Assembly (NCBI GenBank): GCA_023392035.1
Contig: JAEVZY010000317.1
Coordinates: forward strand, 1-20,190
Source: Pseudomonadota bacterium
GTDB lineage: Bacteria > Pseudomonadota > Gammaproteobacteria > Burkholderiales > Burkholderiaceae_D
Length of the DNA: 20,190 bases
Direction: 5' to 3'
Part shown: positions 8,067 through 15,079 of the stretch, in pieces
Layout: every line of letters starts with the position of its first letter
How positions within the stretch are numbered: the stretch's first letter is position 1
Notes under the pieces: model-generated
What the model was told of the DNA's origin: nothing
Databases searched by the model: none
What the model saw: only the letters and a program-made list of their open reading frames with translations
Position numbers and translations under genes: made by a program

Positions 8067-9425
8067 GGCCGCCTTCAACTTCGCTTCGCGCGCGAACACC
8101 TCTTCCATTTCGCGCCGGAAGCGCACCGCTTGCGACTCCGCCTTCAGTTCGACATCGTCCCAGCTCACTGCCTGGCCGGCCGCGATCGGGCGCTTCAGTT
8201 TCACGCCATGCGCCAGGCCCAGCGGCAAGCCGTTCAGGCGCATGGAGTCCGCGGCCGGCATCAGCTTGCCATACACGGTGAAACCGCCTTCGCCATCAAG
8301 CAGCTCACCCGCGGCCAGGTCGCGCTTGGCGGTGGCCACCACATCGCCGATCCAGCCGATCGGTGCGCCGGTAGGCTCGTTGCGCAAGGCGGCCGATGCC
8401 ACCGAAATGCCCAGCTCCAGGCCGATCAGGTGGAAGGGTTTGTACATCGAGGAGTACTTGCCGGAAGGATCGGTGATGAGGCCATATTCCTTGAAGCAGC
8501 GCTCCACATACTCGCTGCCGGCGGCAAAGGTCACATACACGCCCCAGCGCAGGTCGCGGAACACCGGACGCTGGTCGCGCTCAAGGCTGGAAATCACTTC
8601 CACCTGGCCGCGATGTTCCAGGATGCCGCCATCGCTTTTCGGCTTGAGGATGCGCGCCAGGTCGTCCACGCCCACCGGCGGGAAGGCCAGGCCGTCGCTC
8701 GGCGCGGAAAGGCCGGTGGCGTTGGCCACCGCCGCCATTTCGATCGCGCTCTTGGTGCCGTCCAGGAAACTGTTGAACATCTGAGCATTCATGCCGCCCA
8801 GACGCGCCTCTTCGGCGCTGAGGCCGTAGTAGTTCCACACCGTGTCCGGGGTTGAGCTGTGATAGGTCGGCAGATACTTGGTGCCCTTGCCGGCGGCGAT
8901 CACTTCGAAGCCGGCGGTGCGCGCCCAATCCACCATCTCGCAGATCAGCGCCGGCTGGTCGCCATAGGCCAGCGAATAGACGATGCCGGCGTCATCGGCG
9001 CGGCGCTTCAGGAGCGGGCCGGCCAGGCAATCGGCTTCCACATTCACCATCACGATGTGCTTCTTGTGCTCACAGCAGGCCAGCACGTGGGCAATGCCGG
9101 CCGCCGGGCTGCCGGTGGCATCGATGATGACGTCGATGAAGGGCGAGGCGATCAGCGCCATGCTGTCTTCAATGATGGCAGTGCTGCCTTCCTTGTGCGC
9201 CTGTTCCAGCGTGCGTGCGCCGTAGCGCTCTTCCTGCCAGTGCACATTGGCCAGCGCGGCGCGTGCGCGTGCGGCGGAAAGGTCGGCAATGCCCACCAGG
9301 TGCATGCCGGGCGTGCGCGGCACCTGCGACAGGTACATCGAGCCGAATTTGCCGGCCCCGATCAGGCCCACGCGGACCGGTTTGCCTTGCGCCTGGCGGG
9401 CGCGCAATTTGGCGTAGAGATTCAT
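8064..9425 (-). CDS. NAD(P)-dependent homoserine-dehydrogenase-like oxidoreductase with C-terminal SAF domain
   Basis: A 453-residue cytosolic protein. A Rossmann nucleotide-binding domain starts at residue 17 with VRVGLIGAGKFGSMYL (GAGKFG, 23-28). A typical dehydrogenase segment follows (FIDVIIDATGSPAAGIAHVLAC, then HIVMVNVEAD), next a central catalytic-type domain (GKGTKYLPTYHSSTPDTVWNYYG), and last a SAF-type domain near 385-430 (NGLPLGLAHGVKLKRPIAAG). This matches the group described as predicted homoserine dehydrogenases with a C-terminal SAF domain (COG4091). Characterised relatives are few, so the substrate is unknown; true threonine-pathway homoserine dehydrogenase is unlikely. The ATG at 9423-9425 has AAGGAG four nt upstream (9430-9435). 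It is convergent with the TAXI gene and divergent from cho, so it is probably transcribed alone. Confidence 0.85.
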   Translation of the reverse strand: MNLYAKLRARQAQGKPVRVGLIGAGKFGSMYLSQVPRTPGMHLVGIADLSAARARAALANVHWQEERYGARTLEQAHKEGSTAIIEDSMALIASPFIDVIIDATGSPAAGIAHVLACCEHKKHIVMVNVEADCLAGPLLKRRADDAGIVYSLAYGDQPALICEMVDWARTAGFEVIAAGKGTKYLPTYHSSTPDTVWNYYGLSAEEARLGGMNAQMFNSFLDGTKSAIEMAAVANATGLSAPSDGLAFPPVGVDDLARILKPKSDGGILEHRGQVEVISSLERDQRPVFRDLRWGVYVTFAAGSEYVERCFKEYGLITDPSGKYSSMYKPFHLIGLELGISVASAALRNEPTGAPIGWIGDVVATAKRDLAAGELLDGEGGFTVYGKLMPAADSMRLNGLPLGLAHGVKLKRPIAAGQAVSWDDVELKAESQAVRFRREMEEVFAREAKLKAA

Positions 9426-9599
9426 GCTGCTCCTTCGTTATTGTCGTTATTGCAGAGAGAGGATACGCGCTCAGGGGAGGGCGGGACAAGGGTATTGACC
9501 GGACAAGTGCTTGCCCGGCAAGCGGCGATGTCTTGTCAGAAATGGCATTGGCAGCGCTTGACGGGCGGGTTAGGCTGGCGGGCGCTTTCCCGTTTCATC
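9426..9599. promoter_or_regulatory. divergent intergenic region with direct repeat and palindrome
   Basis: This 174-bp gap must hold the promoters of the minus-strand dehydrogenase and of cho. It contains two tandem copies of CGTTATTG (9436-9443 and 9445-9452) just upstream of the dehydrogenase ribosome-binding site. A perfect 15-bp palindrome, GCTTGCCCGGCAAGC, lies at 9509-9523. GACAAG occurs at 9485-9490 and 9502-9507, and its inverse CTTGTC at 9532-9537. These could be operator half-sites. I see no convincing -35/-10 pair and no CTGT-N8-ACAG LexA box. Confidence 0.35.
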
Positions 9600-10463
9600 A
9601 TGCCCGTCAAAGTCACTTCCACTGGTTTGTACGTCATTCCTCGCCGCCGTGCGCAGGCGCAGGTGCATCGCTTGCCGACGGCCGACCTGGATGCCTTGCC
9701 GGGCGCGCCCGGGGTCTACATCTTCCGCGACGCTCGCAAACGCGCGCTTTACATAGGCAAAAGCATCAACATCCGGCAGCGGGTGGCGACCCATCTGCGC
9801 GATGGCGAACAGGCCGAGATGCTGACATACGCACGGCGAGTGGAAGCCATCGAAACCGCGGGCGAACTGGGCGCGCTGCTGCAGGAGATGACGCTGATCC
9901 GGTCCCTGCAACCGCCCTTCAACAGCCTGCTGCGCAGCGTCGATGAGCCCTGGGTGTTGGCTGGCCGGCGCGGCGCACTGGAGATCGGCACCATGCGCGC
10001 CGGCGATGCCCATGATTCCGGCCTGATGGCCTGGGGCGCCTTCGCTTCACATGAGCGGGCGCGCGCCGCCTTGTCCGGCCTGCTGCGCAGCGCGCGCCTG
10101 TGCCCCGGCCTGTCCGGCCTGGAAAGCATTCATCCGCAGCGCGGCTGCTTTGCCAGCCAGCTGGGCCACTGCGGCGGCGCCTGCCGCGGCGAGGAAAGCC
10201 TGGAAACTTATCGCCGCCGCCGCAGCCGGGCACTCAATGCCCTGCAAGCCGGCAATTGGCCGTACGGCGGCGCAATCGGCATCGTCGAGGAAAGAGCGGG
10301 CTTGCGCCAGGTGCATGTCATCGACGGCTGGTCTTACCGCGGCTTGCTGGAAGCGGATGGCCAGCCGGCGCTGCCCAAGGGAAGTTTCGATCCCGACATC
10401 TACCGGTTATTGGGCAGGCGGCTGGCGGCGGGAGAGTTGTCAGTCATCCGCCTCAAGGGTTGA
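9600..10463 (+). CDS. cho: excinuclease Cho (UvrC-homologue GIY-YIG endonuclease)
   Basis: A 287-residue nuclease that, in the characterised E. coli homologue (about 295 residues), makes the 3' incision at bulky DNA lesions in place of UvrC after UvrA/UvrB loading. The N-terminal GIY-YIG domain has GVYIF (38-42), YIGKSINIRQRV (51-62), the catalytic glutamate E96 in GALLQEMTLI and the conserved PPFN (105-108). The C-terminal half shows the Cho-specific Cys-rich pattern RGCFASQLGHCGGACRG, then a TYRRRR helix and a WPYGGAIGI segment. UvrC's helix-hairpin-helix and RNase H-like parts are absent, as expected for Cho. The ATG at 9600 fits the family N-terminus although no ribosome-binding site is seen; an in-frame ATG at 9528 is the alternative. 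The gene ends inside the tail of the convergent gene, overlapping it by 24 bp. Confidence 0.93.
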   Translation: MPVKVTSTGLYVIPRRRAQAQVHRLPTADLDALPGAPGVYIFRDARKRALYIGKSINIRQRVATHLRDGEQAEMLTYARRVEAIETAGELGALLQEMTLIRSLQPPFNSLLRSVDEPWVLAGRRGALEIGTMRAGDAHDSGLMAWGAFASHERARAALSGLLRSARLCPGLSGLESIHPQRGCFASQLGHCGGACRGEESLETYRRRRSRALNALQAGNWPYGGAIGIVEERAGLRQVHVIDGWSYRGLLEADGQPALPKGSFDPDIYRLLGRRLAAGELSVIRLKG

Positions 10464-12221
10464 ACCGGACAGTTCTTCTTCATCGGCCTTGGCGCTCTGC
10501 GTGACCGGCGCCACTTGGGTCGAAGACGGCGCTGCCTGCACGGGCCGCGGCGTGGAAGCGGCTTGTCCCCTGACAATGGGCGCGTCGGTGATCATCAATA
10601 TGCCGTCTTGCTGGAAGCGCAGATCTCCCTGCGCCAGTTTGAAGACGAGTTCCATCGATTTCTTGTTGATGGCTTTGAAGGTGGCATTGCGTGCATTCTC
10701 TGCATGCTTTTCGACCTTGTGGGCCGCCAGCTCGATGTTCAGCTCCTTGTTGAGCTTTTTCTTTGCGGTGGCCAGCAGGGTGGCAAGCTGCTTTTCATCC
10801 AGGCCCATTCTCTTGAGCGCCTGCGTCTCCTCATCGGTCACCAGCTTGGCCATCGCCAGCAGGAAATCATTGTAGGGAAGGCTCAGCAAGTGGGGCGCAA
10901 AGAAATAAAACGTCTTGAGAATTTCAATGAGCCCGGTTTGTGGCCGCAGGCACTTGCCGACCGTCTCGGCCAGCCACATGAAAGCATTGAGAAAGGCCTG
11001 GACCGCGATGCAATTGGCTTGGCCGAAGTAGATGTTCAAGAGGCCCTTTTGGATATCGCTCGGCTTGTCCTCGACCATGGCCAGCCAGAACTGCTTCAAC
11101 AGGTCGGGAGGAACGTCGGTTCTATGTGTCAGTGCGCGCAGCGACTCCAGCGCAAGGTTCAATACGTGGTCGCCCTGCTTGGCCAGCTTGGTGATTTCGA
11201 TATCGCGCTTGTGCCCCGGCGCTATCCCGGATATCTCTTCGAGCAGCTGATCAAAGAGCTGTTCAAGACAGCCGTTGAGATAGGCCGCTTCAAAGGCTTT
11301 CTGACCGGTGAAATATTCGCATTCGTTTTCCTCGTTGCGCTTGGTCAGGCCGCGCTGGCCCCAGTTGCGCAGAGGCCCGTCCCCTCCTCGGGTCCAGGCC
11401 CATTCTTTGCCAAAGATGGCCTGGCCCTTTCCAAATAATTTTTTTACGGCGCAAAAGCCGATGATCATCACTTTTGCCGGCAGGGGCAGGCGGGCAAAGC
11501 TTTCGGCATTGATCCACTCGCTGGCGGCATCGGGGTAGGGAGGCGCGTCCACTGTGTGGAATTGAGCCAGAACGCGCGTGCTTTCCTTGCGTGCCACGGT
11601 CAGCGCAATTTGCAGGCGTTGATTGATGTCCGCTTGCCATTCGGGGGAATGGATGCGCCCCGGCGACGATTCGCTGCGCATGCGCGAGGGGGAGCCGGGT
11701 GAGCTTGGTTCGAGCCGGCTTTCCGGTGAAGCAAGAGGTGTGATATTGCCGAGCGCATGCCGGGAGGTCGAAGTCGAGGCGGGGCTGGTCATGCCACCGA
11801 CAGTTGTCGTGCTTGTGGTGGTTGTCGTGAGGACGGCCGTGGTGCTTGTGGTTGACGTGGTGGTGACCGGGGCGGTGGTACTGATTGGCGCGCGTGGCGA
11901 GTTCGGCTGGCTGCTTGATTTGACCGCGTTGGACGCTTTCGGACTGCTCAGCGAGCGCGGCAGCTTGCGCTGCGTATCTTCCACTTCCCGTTTGACGAGC
12001 GAGACGCGATAGGGACTGTTGGCGGGCGATGAAGCGCGCTCGCTTTGCGGGGACAGCGTTTTCGATTCGGTGCCTGCCTTGTTGATTGAATCCGGGGCGT
12101 CCATGGTTTTACGGCGCGGCGACTTCAAGTGCGGCGATTTTGATCCGGTCTTCGAAAAGCTTCTGACAAACTGGCTCAGCCGCCTTGGCGACTTGGATTT
12201 TTCCGGAGGGGAGGCTGACAA
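10440..12221 (-). CDS. large hypothetical protein; Ser/Pro/Thr-rich N-terminus plus helical domain with faint RhoGAP resemblance (putative effector)
   Basis: I do not firmly recognise this protein (593 residues from the chosen start). Residues 1-190 are low complexity, with 15 Ser-Pro dipeptides, basic patches and a Thr/Ser tract (about 115-140). Residues 195-475 are mostly helical; residues 350-447 resemble the second half of RhoGAP domains (QANCIAVQAFLNAFMWLAET, then YFFAPHLL). The position expected for the arginine finger lacks Arg. A Lys/Ala-rich coiled-coil-like helix (about 475-525) and a Pro/Ala-rich acidic tail follow. There is no signal peptide or membrane segment. The TTG start at 12221 is preferred because AAGGAG sits 7 nt upstream (12229-12234). 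The longest form starts at TTG 12305 without a ribosome-binding site, and the first ATG is at 12104. The DNA looks AT-richer than its neighbours, hinting at transfer. A secreted, host-directed protein is an inference. Confidence 0.7.
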   Translation of the reverse strand: MSASPPEKSKSPRRLSQFVRSFSKTGSKSPHLKSPRRKTMDAPDSINKAGTESKTLSPQSERASSPANSPYRVSLVKREVEDTQRKLPRSLSSPKASNAVKSSSQPNSPRAPISTTAPVTTTSTTSTTAVLTTTTTSTTTVGGMTSPASTSTSRHALGNITPLASPESRLEPSSPGSPSRMRSESSPGRIHSPEWQADINQRLQIALTVARKESTRVLAQFHTVDAPPYPDAASEWINAESFARLPLPAKVMIIGFCAVKKLFGKGQAIFGKEWAWTRGGDGPLRNWGQRGLTKRNEENECEYFTGQKAFEAAYLNGCLEQLFDQLLEEISGIAPGHKRDIEITKLAKQGDHVLNLALESLRALTHRTDVPPDLLKQFWLAMVEDKPSDIQKGLLNIYFGQANCIAVQAFLNAFMWLAETVGKCLRPQTGLIEILKTFYFFAPHLLSLPYNDFLLAMAKLVTDEETQALKRMGLDEKQLATLLATAKKKLNKELNIELAAHKVEKHAENARNATFKAINKKSMELVFKLAQGDLRFQQDGILMITDAPIVRGQAASTPRPVQAAPSSTQVAPVTQSAKADEEELSGSTLEADD

Positions 12222-12228
12222 AGTGGTG

Positions 12229-12234
12229 CTCCTT
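12229..12234 (-). promoter_or_regulatory. ribosome-binding site deciding a TTG start
   Basis: On the minus strand AAGGAG is followed after 7 nt by TTG (12219-12221), in frame with the large Ser-Pro-rich protein. The other candidate starts, TTG at 12305 and ATG at 12104, have no purine-rich motif at the right distance. This site therefore argues for a 593-residue product beginning MSASPPEKSK. Confidence 0.55.
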
Positions 12235-12540
12235 GGTGGAATGATGTGAGAAGCGCCGCTCGATGCCGAATCAGGTTTTTGGTCGGGCCTGCGAACTTGG
12301 CGCAAGCGATGGGTGCGCCAGTCGGACCGCCGGTTCGGCAGTGTTTCCGCACGGCCTCAGTGGGCCTTTCTGATGCGCGTCAAACGCCCTTGCATTCGAA
12401 AAATTGCGTGCAGTCACGCATAAGCGACCTTTATCGTCACCCCAAAAAACTTCAACTATCCTTAATCCTTGGTCGTCCTTACCATGCTTTGCACAGAGGG
12501 AAAGCCTTTCGTCATCAGGGTTTTCCGCGGAAGTCAGCTC
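12235..12540. other. non-coding divergent region (about 300 bp)
   Basis: This stretch separates the minus-strand Ser-Pro-rich gene from the plus-strand small protein at 12554. It must contain their promoters. The part from about 12390 to 12520 is AT-richer than the flanks, as promoter DNA often is, but I cannot assign a convincing -35/-10 pair on either strand. A 94-codon open frame on the minus strand (12271-12555) crosses it; it overlaps the possible upstream part of the neighbouring gene, lacks a ribosome-binding site and resembles no family, so it is not called. Confidence 0.4.
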
Positions 12541-12553
12541 AAGGAGACCAGCC

Positions 12554-12850
12554 ATGAATACCGCACCCGAAATCGATCGCCACGCCTACAACGCCGCGTT
12601 CTACGAGCTGGGCTTGCGCTGGTGCTGGGACGAAGACACCTGGCGCGACCTGGCTGCCATCGGTTGCGAGGACAGCCGCATCAAGACTTATCTGCAAAAG
12701 CAGCAGCCGCACCTGCTGACCGCCTACGACGCCGAATTCCTGGTGTCGGTGATCAAGGACGCCAAGGCGCGCTGCTACGACAGCCTGCGCGGCAGCGCGC
12801 TGCATACGCTGGACTGGAAAGCTTTCCAGGGCGCGGAAGTCGGCGTTTGA
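12554..12850 (+). CDS. hypothetical protein, 98 residues
   Basis: A small soluble protein with no signal peptide, membrane segment or domain that I recognise. It is rich in aromatic and charged residues: the N-terminal half has AFYELGLRWCWDEDTWRDLA, and the centre reads IKTYLQKQQPHLLTAYDAEF, probably all helical. Two cysteines (in RWCWD and IGCED) and a third in ARCYD could bind metal, but the spacing is not a standard motif. The start is secure: AAGGAGA at 12541-12547 lies 6 nt before the ATG. Codon use matches the housekeeping neighbours, suggesting an old resident gene. It lies 104 bp upstream of the FAH-family gene and may share its transcript. Confidence 0.8.
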   Translation: MNTAPEIDRHAYNAAFYELGLRWCWDEDTWRDLAAIGCEDSRIKTYLQKQQPHLLTAYDAEFLVSVIKDAKARCYDSLRGSALHTLDWKAFQGAEVGV

Positions 12851-12898
12851 GCCGGCCCGCGCGCATGCCGGCATTGCCATTCACCTGCCTGCTTTTGC

Positions 12899-12925
12899 GT
12901 CGCCGCGGCCAGTGCACGCGGCGAC
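12899..12925 (+). repeat. 9-bp inverted repeat in the leader of the FAH-family gene
   Basis: GTCGCCGCG (12899-12907) and CGCGGCGAC (12917-12925) are perfect inverted copies separated by 9 nt. They lie about 30 nt before the next start codon and 50 nt after the previous stop. The hairpin would be stable but has no T-run after it. It could be a weak attenuator, an RNA-stability element or an operator. Confidence 0.45.
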
Positions 12926-12954
12926 AACGCTTTCAAATCGCTTTGGAGTTTTAA

Positions 12955-13722
12955 ATGGTTCAGCACTGGGTCCGTTACCAACATGCCGGCGAAACCGGCT
13001 TTGGCACCATCGATGGCGATCGCATCCGCGTCTTTGCGGGCGACATGTTCGATGCGCCCACGCCCACCGGCAACTACCTCGACGCGCGCGAAGCCACTTT
13101 GCTGGCGCCGGTCTTGCCGGGCAAGGCCATCGCCCTGTGGAACAACTTCCATGCCCTGGGCAAAAAGCTCAATCTCTCGACCCCGGCCGAGCCGCTGTAC
13201 TTCATCAAGCCCAACAACACCTACCTCGATCCGCAAGGCGTAATCAGGAAGCCGGCGCAGGAAGGCAAGGTGGTGTTCGAAGGCGAGCTGGCGATCGTGA
13301 TCGGCAAGACCGCGACCTGCGTTTCCGAAGAAGCGGCGCTGTCGCATGTGTTCGGCTACACCTGCATCAATGACGTGACCCACGCGGAAATTTTGAACCG
13401 CGATCCGTCCTTTGCCCAATGGACCCGGTCCAAGGGCTTTGACACGTTCTGCCCGATCGGCCCGGTGATTGCCACTGGCCTGGATCCGGCCACACTCACA
13501 GTGCGCACGATTTTGAATGGCGACGTGCGCCAGGATTATCCGATTTCCGACATGGTGTTCAGTGCGGCGCAACTGGTGTCGCGCCTCTCGCACGACATGA
13601 CCCTGAATCCGGGCGACATGATCATGTGCGGCACCTCGGTCGGCGTGGGCTCGATGAAGCCCGGCAGCACCGTGGAAATCGAGATCGGCGGCATTGGCCG
13701 TCTGGTCAACAGGTTTGAGTAA
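12955..13722 (+). CDS. fumarylacetoacetate hydrolase (FAH) family protein
   Basis: A 255-residue cytosolic enzyme of the FAH superfamily, whose members cleave or isomerise C-C bonds in beta-diketo or oxo acids using Mg2+. The metal ligands are E109 and E111 in FEGELAIVIG and D140 in CINDVTHAE; the E-x-E to D spacing is that of FAHD1-type enzymes. The later conserved segments KGFDTFCPIGP (160-170) and DMIMCGTSVGVG are also present. Likely activities are 2-hydroxyhepta-2,4-diene-1,7-dioate isomerase, acylpyruvase or oxaloacetate decarboxylase; sequence alone cannot choose. The ATG has a GGAG six nt upstream (12945-12948). It is followed after 60 bp by a ketopantoate-reductase-family gene on the same strand, so the two probably form a small catabolic or housekeeping unit. 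Confidence 0.92.
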   Translation: MVQHWVRYQHAGETGFGTIDGDRIRVFAGDMFDAPTPTGNYLDAREATLLAPVLPGKAIALWNNFHALGKKLNLSTPAEPLYFIKPNNTYLDPQGVIRKPAQEGKVVFEGELAIVIGKTATCVSEEAALSHVFGYTCINDVTHAEILNRDPSFAQWTRSKGFDTFCPIGPVIATGLDPATLTVRTILNGDVRQDYPISDMVFSAAQLVSRLSHDMTLNPGDMIMCGTSVGVGSMKPGSTVEIEIGGIGRLVNRFE

Positions 13723-13782
13723 TTTTGCGCCTGCGCGCCGGCCGGCCGGGGGCCTGCCGGGCAAGGGTGTCGGAGGAAGACA

Positions 13783-14796
13783 ATGAAAATAGCAATCGTG
13801 GGTGCGGGCGGAATCGGCGGCTATGTCGGCGCCAAGCTGGCCCTGGCCGGGGAGGACGTCACCTTCATGGTGCGCGGCGCCAACCTGGAAGCGATCAAGA
13901 AGAACGGCATCAAGCTGATCGCCAACGATGGCCGCGAGTTCGTGGCCAGCAATGTGCGCGCCACCAACAACTATGAAGAAGCCGGAGTGCAGGATGTGGT
14001 GATCCTGGCCCTGAAAGCCAACCAGGTGGAAGCCGTTGCCGACGACGTGCCCAAGCTGTTCGGGCCGGATACCGTCGTCGTCACCATGCAGAACGGCATC
14101 CCTTACTGGTACTTCCACAAGCACGGCGGCGAACTGGCCGGCCGTCGCGTGGAAAGCGTGGACCCGAGCGGCAACATCCTGGCCAAGATCCCGGCCGAGC
14201 GCGTGCTGGGTTGCGTGGTCTATCCCGCTTCCGAACTGATCGCGCCGGGCGTGGTGCAGCACATCGAAGGCGAGCGCTTTCCGCTGGGCGAACTGGACGG
14301 TTCCGACAGCGAGCGCGTGCAGCGTGTATCGGCCGCTTTCGTGCATGCCGGTTTGAAGGCGCCGGTGCTGTCGGATATCCGCTCTGAAATCTGGTTGAAG
14401 CTGTGGGGCAACCTGACCTTCAATCCGATCAGCGCGCTGGCGCATGCCACGCTGGTGGATATCTGCCAGTTCCAGCTCACGCGTGAACTGGCGGCCGGCA
14501 TGATGACCGAAGCCGCGGCCGTTGCCCAGAAGCTGGGCGCGTCGTTTCGCGTGCCGCTGGAAAAGCGCATCGAAGGCGCGGAGAAGGTCGGCAAGCACAA
14601 GACTTCCATGCTGCAGGACGTGGAAGCCGGTCGGCATCCCGAGATTGACGCCCTGGTCGGCTCGGTGATTGAACTCGGTCGCCTGACCGGCACGCCGACG
14701 CCGCATATCGACACCGTCTACGCCCTGGTGAAACTGCTGGCGCGCACGATGCAGGAGCAGTCGGGCCAGGTGAAGTTGATGGCGGCTGCGGCTTGA
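13783..14796 (+). CDS. 2-dehydropantoate 2-reductase family protein (PanE/ApbA family)
   Basis: A 337-residue NADPH-dependent oxidoreductase. The Rossmann motif is at the extreme N-terminus (MKIAIVGAGGIGGYVGAKLA). The family MQNG motif has N104. The catalytic helix is IWLKLWGNLTFNPISAL with K206, N210 and N214, spaced exactly like K176, N180 and N184 of E. coli PanE. The C-terminal helical domain has the typical KTSMLQDVEAGRHPEIDALVGSV substrate/domain segment. In pantothenate synthesis the enzyme reduces ketopantoate to pantoate. However, many Burkholderiales carry paralogues beside catabolic genes, and the neighbouring FAH-family enzyme makes another 2-oxo acid substrate possible. A strong ribosome-binding site, GGAGGAAG, starts at 13772. 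The gene ends 25 bp before an intrinsic terminator. Confidence 0.92.
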   Translation: MKIAIVGAGGIGGYVGAKLALAGEDVTFMVRGANLEAIKKNGIKLIANDGREFVASNVRATNNYEEAGVQDVVILALKANQVEAVADDVPKLFGPDTVVVTMQNGIPYWYFHKHGGELAGRRVESVDPSGNILAKIPAERVLGCVVYPASELIAPGVVQHIEGERFPLGELDGSDSERVQRVSAAFVHAGLKAPVLSDIRSEIWLKLWGNLTFNPISALAHATLVDICQFQLTRELAAGMMTEAAAVAQKLGASFRVPLEKRIEGAEKVGKHKTSMLQDVEAGRHPEIDALVGSVIELGRLTGTPTPHIDTVYALVKLLARTMQEQSGQVKLMAAAA

Positions 14797-14821
14797 GTTT
14801 CTGATCCCTTCTGTTGTGAGT

Positions 14822-14850
14822 AAAAAGGCTGGCCGGGTGCCAGCCTTTTT
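14822..14850. terminator. intrinsic terminator, potentially bidirectional
   Basis: AAAAAGGCTGGC (14822-14833), a 5-nt loop CGGGT and GCCAGCCTTTTT (14839-14850) form a perfect 12-bp hairpin. It has a T-run on the right for plus-strand RNA and an A-run on the left, which gives a U-run for minus-strand RNA. It ends the FAH/reductase transcript and could also stop a minus-strand transcript carrying the small ORF at 14876-14977. Two further GCTTTTT copies follow. Confidence 0.92.
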
Positions 14851-14875
14851 GCTTTTTGCTTTTTGATGGCCGTGT

Positions 14876-14977
14876 TCACTCTGCCAGTCGGCCCGCCTGC
14901 AGGACGCCTTGGTTGCTGTCGATTCGGACGCCCGATTCGATAATCGTCATTTGAGCCTTTGTTGGTCTTTGTGCCAT
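14876..14977 (-). CDS. possible small ORF, 33 residues
   Basis: A short frame starting ATG at 14977 and ending TGA at 14876. It is preceded on its strand by AAGGA about 8 nt before the ATG and followed about 25 nt later by the bidirectional terminator. The peptide begins MAQRPTKAQMTIIESGVRID and is soluble, with mixed charge and no membrane helix. I recognise no family. The ribosome-binding site plus terminator arrangement makes it better than a random frame, but at this length chance is not excluded. It would be divergent from the RHS gene. Confidence 0.3.
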   Translation of the reverse strand: MAQRPTKAQMTIIESGVRIDSNQGVLQAGRLAE

Positions 14978-15079
14978 CTAATTTTCCTTACGTCTATCTG
15001 ACCCATTGACGAGACTGCCGCGCGTACGCCTACCAATCTGGTCGGCGCCTTCCTATTTCCACAATAAGGAATCCCGCGT

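Noticed and set aside
8859..9599. Long plus-strand extension of the cho frame
   Set aside because: The frame is open through the antisense of the SAF-domain dehydrogenase, but Cho homologues begin near the ATG at 9600 and the extension has no family resemblance.
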